Assembly (NCBI GenBank): GCA_002792495.1
Contig: PFOK01000096.1
Location: 1 to 9,907, forward strand
Length of the DNA stretch: 9,907 nt
From: Candidatus Peregrinibacteria bacterium CG_4_10_14_0_2_um_filter_43_11
Lineage (GTDB): Bacteria > Patescibacteriota > Gracilibacteria > UM-FILTER-43-11
Reading direction: 5' to 3'
The first letter of the stretch is position 1. Each line of letters begins with the position of its first letter. The position numbers were made by a program, and so were the translations under genes. The notes under the pieces are model-generated. The model made no database searches. It saw only the letters and a program-made list of their open reading frames with translations, and was not told the DNA's origin. Of this stretch, positions 7,152 to 9,907 are shown piece after piece.

Positions 7152-7874
7152 ATGAGTCAATCTTTATTACAGGTTCGGGGATTAAGTGTTCAGTTTGGTC
7201 ACAATAAAATTATTCATGGGGTTGATTTTGAAGTTCGTGATGGTGAGATCCTGATTTTAATGGGGCCGAACGGTGCCGGGAAGACGGTGCTTTTAAAAGC
7301 GATTTTCGGTTTGTTCGAAAAATTGTCCGGAACGGTTGAGTTTGACGGAAAAATCATTCATCCTTCTCCGGTCGCCATGGTTAAGGCGGGCATGTCTTTT
7401 GTGGGGCAGGGAAAGCGTGTTTTTTCTTCCATGACCATCGAGGAAAATTTGCGTATGGGTGCTTTTTTGTGGACGGATAAGAAGATGATCAATCAGCGAA
7501 TCGATGAGCTCGTTGATTTTTTTCCCATTCTCAAAAAAAAATTCAGGACACTTGCTTACAATATGAGTGGAGGGGAACAGCAAATTCTTTCGTTGGCGCG
7601 GGCACTTATGATGAATCCCAAATTACTCATTTGTGATGAGCCTTCCATCGGGTTGGCTCCGAAGATCGTTCAGCAGGTATTTGAAAAAATTGAAGAGGTC
7701 AATAAAGTCTTCGGAACCAGTATTGTGATCGTGGAGCATAATTTAAAGAGTTTACTGAAAGTGGCTCATCGCGGTTATATCATCGCTCAGGGGAAAATGG
7801 TCATGGAAGGATCTGTTGAAACTCTCGCGGATAGTAAAAACTTAGAAAAAGTTTTTTTTGGGGAGCTGGTTTAG
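7152..7874 (+). CDS. livF: Branched-chain amino acid ABC transporter ATP-binding protein LivF-type
   Basis: A 240-aa ABC ATPase, the second nucleotide-binding subunit. Walker A is GPNGAGKT (38-45), Q-loop Q86, signature MSGGEQQ (138-144), Walker B ending D162-E163, and H-loop H196 in IVEHN. The GKRVFSSMTIEENLRMGAF segment after the Q-loop identifies the LivF type. It is the last gene of the importer operon. Its TAG stop (7872-7874) overlaps by 4 bp the stop codon of the convergent toxin gene on the other strand. No good terminator lies between; an 8-bp all-but-AT stem inside the coding end (7836-7843 with 7849-7856, then T residues) is the only weak candidate. Confidence 0.93.
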   Translation: MSQSLLQVRGLSVQFGHNKIIHGVDFEVRDGEILILMGPNGAGKTVLLKAIFGLFEKLSGTVEFDGKIIHPSPVAMVKAGMSFVGQGKRVFSSMTIEENLRMGAFLWTDKKMINQRIDELVDFFPILKKKFRTLAYNMSGGEQQILSLARALMMNPKLLICDEPSIGLAPKIVQQVFEKIEEVNKVFGTSIVIVEHNLKSLLKVAHRGYIIAQGKMVMEGSVETLADSKNLEKVFFGELV

Positions 7875-8137
7875 TTTTTGTAGATGTCTTTTCTGTGCTC
7901 AATATTTAAAAAGAGGGCTTCTTTGTCGGAAATGAATTCAAATATCAAACGGTATTCTCCGGTTATACGGAAGGAGTATTTGTTTTTTAATTTTCCGGCC
8001 AATTTTTTACACCGTAACCGTGGTTCTAAGGGGTTTATCTGAAAAATATTTTCCAGTCCGATCAATTTCTTTTGAATTTCATCAGGTATTTTTTTAAACT
8101 GCTTAATAAATTGCCGATGGTATTTTATATTCAGCAT
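7871..8137 (-). CDS. RelE/ParE-superfamily toxin of a type II toxin-antitoxin module
   Basis: An 88-aa basic protein with the RelE/ParE layout: an N-terminal helical pair (about 8-32: FIKQFKKIPDEIQKKL), the linker NPLEPRLRCKKLAGKL (35-50), then the strand-rich core YSFRITGEYRLIFEF (54-68) and the C-terminal HRKDIY (81-86). R57, R63, H81, R82 and Y86 are the candidates for catalytic or RNA-contacting residues. RelE relatives with this YSFRI/HRKDIY pattern are usually ribosome-dependent mRNA endonucleases, whereas ParE relatives target gyrase; the sequence alone does not settle which. Its ATG overlaps the 3' end of the antitoxin gene by 7 bp, implying translational coupling. Its TAA overlaps the livF stop on the other strand. 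Confidence 0.85.
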   Translation of the reverse strand: MLNIKYHRQFIKQFKKIPDEIQKKLIGLENIFQINPLEPRLRCKKLAGKLKNKYSFRITGEYRLIFEFISDKEALFLNIEHRKDIYKN

Positions 8138-8409
8138 ATCAAGTCTTTTAAACTTTTAACGGATTCATCTATGTCATTATCTCTTGATCTTCTTAGAACT
8201 TCTTCGACAAATTCAGGACGGTATTCCCCCTCAGGATCTTCTTCTTCAAACTGATGTGCGAGCGCGGACAGACGATTGTATTCGCTTTCGTCTAAAATCA
8301 CCTTAGTGGATTTTTTATCCTTCACTAAAATGAGTTGATCCGATGCCAAATCCAAAAAATGAGCCAATTGTTGTCTTAACTCGGTGGGTGTAATAATTTT
8401 TGGTATCAT
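8131..8409 (-). CDS. Phd/YefM-type antitoxin
   Basis: A 92-aa acidic protein. The N-terminal half (ITPTELRQQLAHFLDLASDQLILVK in part; about 6-45) has the Phd/YefM DNA-binding and dimerisation pattern ending ILDESEYNRL. The C-terminal tail is rich in Glu and Asp and should wrap and neutralise the toxin encoded next. I choose the ATG at 8409 rather than the in-frame ATG at 8463, which would add 18 residues. The well-formed promoter (-35 8471-8466, -10 8448-8443) would start transcription near 8436, downstream of the earlier ATG, and those 18 codons are simply the 12-bp operator repeats read as protein. The stop is TGA, the only TGA stop among the genes here. Confidence 0.82.
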   Translation of the reverse strand: MIPKIITPTELRQQLAHFLDLASDQLILVKDKKSTKVILDESEYNRLSALAHQFEEEDPEGEYRPEFVEEVLRRSRDNDIDESVKSLKDLIC

Positions 8410-8413
8410 ATTT

Positions 8414-8449
8414 TGTACAGAATTATGTACTAATTCATGTACATTATAA
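8414..8449. repeat. Three tandem 12-bp repeats, candidate antitoxin operator
   Basis: TGTACAGAATTA, TGTACTAATTCA and TGTACATTATAA follow each other without gaps (8414-8425, 8426-8437, 8438-8449). GTAC thus recurs at exactly 12-bp spacing, and TGTACA is itself palindromic. AATTA-TGTAC-TAATT forms a larger dyad across the middle unit. The array spans the -10 box and start region of the toxin-antitoxin promoter, where Phd/YefM-type antitoxins and their toxin complexes bind for autoregulation. Confidence 0.65.
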
Positions 8450-8471
8450 CAATTTGTATCCATCGCGTCAA
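8443..8471 (-). promoter_or_regulatory. Promoter of the toxin-antitoxin operon
   Basis: On the minus strand TTGACG (8471-8466) is followed after exactly 17 bp by a perfect TATAAT (8448-8443). Transcription would start near 8436, about 27 nt ahead of the antitoxin ATG at 8409. The -10 box overlaps the third copy of the 12-bp repeat, so repeat-bound antitoxin would block RNA polymerase. The promoter lies within 11-40 bp of the lexA stop codon. Confidence 0.75.
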
Positions 8472-8475
8472 TAAT

Positions 8476-8490
8476 AAAATGCTACATTTT
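8476..8490. terminator. Weak hairpin at the lexA stop codon
   Basis: AAAATG (8476-8481) and CATTTT (8485-8490) form a 6-bp stem whose 3-nt loop is the lexA stop codon. On the minus strand it is followed by ATTATT, not a U-run. It is too AT-rich and short to be a confident terminator, so lexA transcripts may continue into the toxin-antitoxin operon. Confidence 0.2.
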
Positions 8491-9060
8491 TCTTATTACT
8501 CCAATTACTTTTCCAAAAATCTGCAGTTCCTCCCGTGGAATGATCGGTTCGTATTTCGGGTTGCCTGGTTGTAATACAATTTTTCCTTCCGGAGTTTGAT
8601 CAAAATATTTCACTGTATAATTTCCGTCGACAATGGCGACCACGATGTTCCCGAGTTGAATCTGAGAACCGCATTCTACAATTACTTTATCGCCTTCATG
8701 AATGCCGGCATCGATCATGCTGTCCCCCCGTACGTTGATCATCACTGTTTTTTCGGGTTTCGAAATCAGATAATCGTTTAAGTCCACATGATCCAGCACT
8801 GTTTCTTCTTCGGCTGTCGGCAAACCCGCCTGAACACTGCTGAATATCGGCATACCCAATAGATTGGGTCCGGGTTTTAAGCGGCCTTTGTCCATTTTTT
8901 CCACAAATCCTTTTGCGACCAATTTTCCGACTAATCTAAAGGCGGCGTTTTTGGATTTGAATCCGAAAATATAGCACAATTCATCATAAGTTGGCATGAT
9001 TTTGTTCTGTCTGTAAAAATGGCGGATACGGTTGATTTTTGATTTAAGTTCATCAATCAT
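8482..9060 (-). CDS. lexA: LexA-type SOS repressor, self-cleaving S24 peptidase
   Basis: A 192-aa protein with the two LexA domains. The N-terminal winged helix-turn-helix (about 1-62) has MPTYDELCYIFGFKSKNAAF as the HTH, matching the LexA PTxxELAxxxGxxSxxAA pattern. The scissile Ala-Gly is A78-G79 in SVQAGLP. The C-terminal peptidase has the catalytic serine S114 in RGDSM and the catalytic lysine K151 in YTVKY. It would repress DNA-damage genes until RecA-ssDNA stimulates self-cleavage. The length is close to E. coli LexA (202 aa). The start ATG at 9060 lacks a Shine-Dalgarno. Two small membrane-peptide ORFs lie directly upstream on the same strand and appear to share its promoter. A prophage-type S24 repressor is the alternative, but the AG cleavage site and HTH favour LexA. 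Confidence 0.9.
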   Translation of the reverse strand: MIDELKSKINRIRHFYRQNKIMPTYDELCYIFGFKSKNAAFRLVGKLVAKGFVEKMDKGRLKPGPNLLGMPIFSSVQAGLPTAEEETVLDHVDLNDYLISKPEKTVMINVRGDSMIDAGIHEGDKVIVECGSQIQLGNIVVAIVDGNYTVKYFDQTPEGKIVLQPGNPKYEPIIPREELQIFGKVIGVIRKM

Positions 9061-9079
9061 GAGTACAGTGAGTTAAAAA

Positions 9080-9157
9080 TTAAGAATGATTCGCGATGAT
9101 GTAGAATCCGAAGCTGAATGCGAGGATTGAGGTTGAAAATAAAAAAGTACTTATCAT
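9080..9157 (-). CDS. Putative 25-aa single-membrane-segment peptide upstream of lexA
   Basis: An ATG-to-TAA frame of 25 codons begins MISTFLFSTSILAFSFG and continues as an uninterrupted hydrophobic stretch to about residue 22, ending in ANHS. It could span a membrane once. It begins 10 bp after the stop of the 66-codon ORF and ends 19 bp before the lexA ATG, as if cotranscribed with both. No Shine-Dalgarno, but none of the neighbours has one. SOS regulons often contain tiny membrane proteins that inhibit division (for example SidA of Caulobacter), which makes the position suggestive. At this length chance is a real possibility. Confidence 0.35.
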   Translation of the reverse strand: MISTFLFSTSILAFSFGFYIIANHS

Positions 9158-9167
9158 ATTTTTTTTA

Positions 9168-9368
9168 TTAAGAATAAGATTTTTGAATGGTTCGACGGTA
9201 GCGTATGTAGGCACGTCCTAAGTAATTAATGAGTAGTTTTGTATTTTTTGCCACTCGCGTTAAATGACGGTTTATAGAATTCAATCGTTTAAAAATGGTT
9301 TCAAATTTTGTTAGAAAAACAGTTATAGTGACAATGAACGCGATGGCGATGAGCAGATTGTGAAACAT
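9168..9368 (-). CDS. Small membrane protein with basic cytoplasmic tail, function unknown
   Basis: A 66-aa ORF. Residues 4-20 (NLLIAIAFIVTITVFLT) form one membrane helix. The remaining 45 residues are strongly basic (many Arg and Lys, few acidic) and could form an amphipathic helix lying on the membrane or nucleic acid. I do not recognise a family. It is the first ORF after a convincing promoter (TTGATT-18-TATAAT, 9431-9402) and is followed on the same strand by the 25-aa ORF and lexA, so it is probably the first gene of a lexA operon. Leader length would be about 27 nt, without a Shine-Dalgarno. Confidence 0.55.
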   Translation of the reverse strand: MFHNLLIAIAFIVTITVFLTKFETIFKRLNSINRHLTRVAKNTKLLINYLGRAYIRYRRTIQKSYS

Positions 9369-9401
9369 GGGGAATTCGGTTTAGTTTTTAATGACATCTT
9401 C

Positions 9402-9431
9402 ATTATAGTAAACGTCTGTTCACTAAATCAA
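9402..9431 (-). promoter_or_regulatory. Promoter of the small membrane protein-lexA cluster
   Basis: On the minus strand TTGATT (9431-9426) and a perfect TATAAT (9407-9402) are separated by 18 bp; transcription would begin near 9395. A GTTCACT half-site lies inside the spacer (9418-9424) and its inverted partner lies just upstream of the -35, an arrangement suited to repression by steric block. Confidence 0.6.
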
Positions 9432-9462
9432 GAAAAAAGTGAACAAAAATTCACTCATGAGT
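9417..9462. promoter_or_regulatory. Dyad cluster, candidate LexA (SOS) operator
   Basis: TGTTCACT (9417-9424) and AGTGAACA (9438-9445) are perfect inverted arms 13 bp apart. AGTGAA (9438-9443) and TTCACT (9450-9455) form a second dyad with a 6-bp spacer. The latter contains TGAAC-N4-ATTCA, one mismatch per arm or less from the Gram-positive SOS core GAAC-N4-GTTC. ACTCATGAGT (9453-9462) is a perfect 10-bp palindrome at the edge. The cluster overlaps and flanks the promoter of the lexA cluster, as expected for autoregulation. Assignment to LexA is inference. Confidence 0.45.
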
Positions 9463-9580
9463 AAGAAAGCCTTTATTTAAGCGAAAAGAATAAGTTGACG
9501 ATATTTGTTTGTGATTATAAAACGGCAAAATAATGTCGGATGAACGCAGGTGTTTTTGTAGATTAGAAGCCATTTTTGGG
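9463..9580. other. Intergenic stretch without a supported gene
   Basis: Between the regulatory dyads and the first tRNA fragment I see no gene. On the + strand TTGACG (9495-9500) and TATAAA (9516-9521) stand 15 bp apart, a spacing too short for a good promoter, and the only ORF that would follow runs into sequence shared with the tRNA. I therefore leave it unassigned. Confidence 0.4.
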
Positions 9581-9598
9581 TGGCTCGGGAGGAGGGAT
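9581..9598 (-). repeat. 18-bp copy of the tRNA-Gln 3' end
   Basis: The 18 bp at 9581-9598 are identical to 9756-9773, the CCA end, discriminator, acceptor 3' strand and T-stem 3' part of the intact tRNA-Gln, 175 bp away and in the same orientation. Identity stops sharply at both ends. Short repeats of a tRNA 3' end are a hallmark of integrase att sites, but with no integrase in view a leftover of tRNA tandem duplication is equally plausible. Confidence 0.7.
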
Positions 9599-9755
9599 AT
9601 TCTCCTTCGCCCATCTTCGTTTTACTTCGATGGACTCATCGAAATCGTTGTCCCCGTTCGTTTCTCACGGCGTCAACGAACGAACCCCCTTGCCCCTCAA
9701 ACTCCTCTGAGTTTATAAAAAATAACCTACTCACAAGTGAGCAGAACATTTTTTA
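9599..9755. other. Hairpin-rich spacer between the tRNA 3'-end copy and the intact tRNA
   Basis: Three perfect stems lie in a row: TTCGATG/CATCGAA with loop GACT (9626-9643), CGTTCGTT/AACGAACG with a 12-nt loop (9655-9682), and AAACTC/GAGTTT with loop CTCT (9699-9714). CTCAC-AA-GTGAG (9730-9741) follows. On the minus strand the last one sits about 15 nt after the tRNA end and is followed by a T-rich stretch, so it may help end tRNA transcription. The segment CGAACCCCC (9680-9688) matches the tRNA T-arm, as if a damaged tRNA copy had been split at its T-loop. No protein gene is supported. Confidence 0.4.
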
Positions 9756-9830
9756 TGGCTCGGGAGGAGGGATTCGAACCCCCGCATGGCGGGACCAGAA
9801 CCCGCTGCCTTACCACTTGGCTACTCCCGA
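9756..9830 (-). tRNA. tRNA-Gln (anticodon CUG)
   Basis: Read on the minus strand it folds as a full cloverleaf: acceptor TCGGGAG/CTCCCGA, D-arm GCC-AAGTGGTAA-GGC, anticodon stem GCGGG/CCCGC with loop TTCTGGT, variable loop CATGC, T-arm GGGGG-TTCGAAT-CCCTC with one G-U pair, discriminator G, and a genomically encoded CCA (9758-9756). The anticodon CTG (9798-9796) reads CAG codons for glutamine. The sequence AGTGGTAAGGCA of the D-loop is typical of tRNA-Gln. Partial copies of it lie on both sides. Confidence 0.93.
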
Positions 9831-9843
9831 ATGTGAATGATAT

Positions 9844-9899
9844 AACCCGCTGCCTTACCATCCCACGCTTCCGCGGGGACAGGCTTTGGCTACTCCCGA
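9844..9899 (-). pseudogene. 5' tRNA-Gln fragment with a D-loop insertion
   Basis: Read on the minus strand this repeats the 5' half of the intact tRNA-Gln: acceptor strand and D-stem (9899-9886), then D-loop to the anticodon loop (9860-9844), identical in both blocks. A GC-rich insert (9885-9861, net 24 nt) splits the D-loop. It would fold into a 7-bp stem with an unpaired base and a GGAA (GNRA-type) tetraloop. The copy stops after the TT of the anticodon loop, before the anticodon, and the next tRNA begins 13 nt later. It lacks anticodon, T-arm and 3' acceptor strand, so it cannot be a normal tRNA. The flank ATTCACAT precedes both copies, showing tandem duplication. Confidence 0.8.
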
Positions 9900-9907
9900 A
9901 TGTGAAT

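Noticed and set aside
8131..8137. Alternative genetic code with TGA as glycine (as in Gracilibacteria and Absconditabacteria)
   Set aside because: No long gene contains in-frame TGA, glycine is encoded by GGN, and the antitoxin ends at a TGA exactly where the overlap with the toxin start expects it. One TGA stop is limited evidence, but the absence of sense TGA is decisive enough.
8410..8463. Upstream in-frame ATG extending the antitoxin by 18 residues
   Set aside because: It lies upstream of the predicted transcription start, and the extra codons are the translated 12-bp operator repeats.
9417..9462. CRISPR-like or phage attachment repeats
   Set aside because: The repeats are short inverted half-sites around a promoter, with no regularly spaced direct repeats or spacers.
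9620..9650. Hammerhead-ribozyme-like GATGAGTCC on the minus strand
   Set aside because: The required CTGATGA and GAAA core is not present; the bases instead form the simple TTCGATG/CATCGAA hairpin.
9533..9718. A 61-codon + strand ORF in the right-hand intergenic region
   Set aside because: It runs over the 18-bp tRNA copy and hairpins, has no promoter with good spacing and no recognisable protein features.
9580..9840. An 86-codon + strand ORF ending in a GGGIRTP-like sequence
   Set aside because: Its C-terminal third is the antisense of the tRNA-Gln; GGGIRTP-type peptides are a known artefact of translating tRNA genes backwards. The rest crosses the hairpin-rich spacer.

Overview
The window is a stretch of bacterial chromosome of moderate-to-low G+C. 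It carries a complete branched-chain amino acid-type ABC importer, a cysteine-rich zinc-ribbon gene, a RelE/Phd-type toxin-antitoxin pair, a lexA-type SOS locus and a tRNA-Gln with partial copies. The cysteine-rich protein at the left is of a type I know mainly from Patescibacteria (CPR) genomes. None of the start codons has a recognisable Shine-Dalgarno sequence, and TGA is not used as a sense codon in any long gene. A Patescibacteria member using the standard code, possibly Peregrinibacteria-like, is my best guess; that placement is inference, not proof.

Left part (1-2160): a strong hairpin (85-111), a dyad (184-203) and a 33-bp-spaced repeat pair (205-260) precede a TTGACA-type promoter and the 558-aa cysteine-rich gene (326-2002). 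Immediately after it lies a 30-codon stub (2060-2152) whose first residues match the start of the 558-aa protein. A second CxxC segment sits in the +1 frame, so this looks like the wreck of a paralogue. The stub ends inside an extended -10 promoter (TGT-TATAAT) that should drive the next operon.

Centre (2200-7874): two tandem lipoprotein substrate-binding proteins (SBPs), a strong hairpin-plus-U-tract (4485-4524), then livH, livM, livG and livF, all on the + strand with 22-90 bp gaps. The SBPs capture amino acids outside the membrane, LivH/LivM form the channel and LivG/LivF hydrolyse ATP. The hairpin between SBP2 and livH probably makes the binding proteins more abundant than the membrane complex. 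The two SBP genes share a perfect 45-bp run, which suggests gene conversion.

Right part (7871-9368, - strand): livF converges on and overlaps by 4 bp the stop of a RelE/ParE-type toxin. The toxin overlaps its Phd/YefM-type antitoxin by 7 bp. The antitoxin promoter (TTGACG-17-TATAAT) is embedded in three 12-bp tandem repeats, a likely autoregulatory operator. Upstream is lexA, preceded by a 25-codon and a 66-codon membrane-peptide ORF that appear to share one promoter flanked by GTGAAC/TTCAC half-sites resembling an SOS box. This looks like an SOS operon with possible small membrane effectors.

Right edge (9369-9907): regulatory sequence, a hairpin-rich stretch with an 18-bp copy of the tRNA 3' end, an intact tRNA-Gln(CUG) on the - strand, and a 5' tRNA-Gln fragment with a 24-nt net insertion in its D-loop, truncated at the anticodon loop. 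The tRNA locus has been duplicated and damaged repeatedly.
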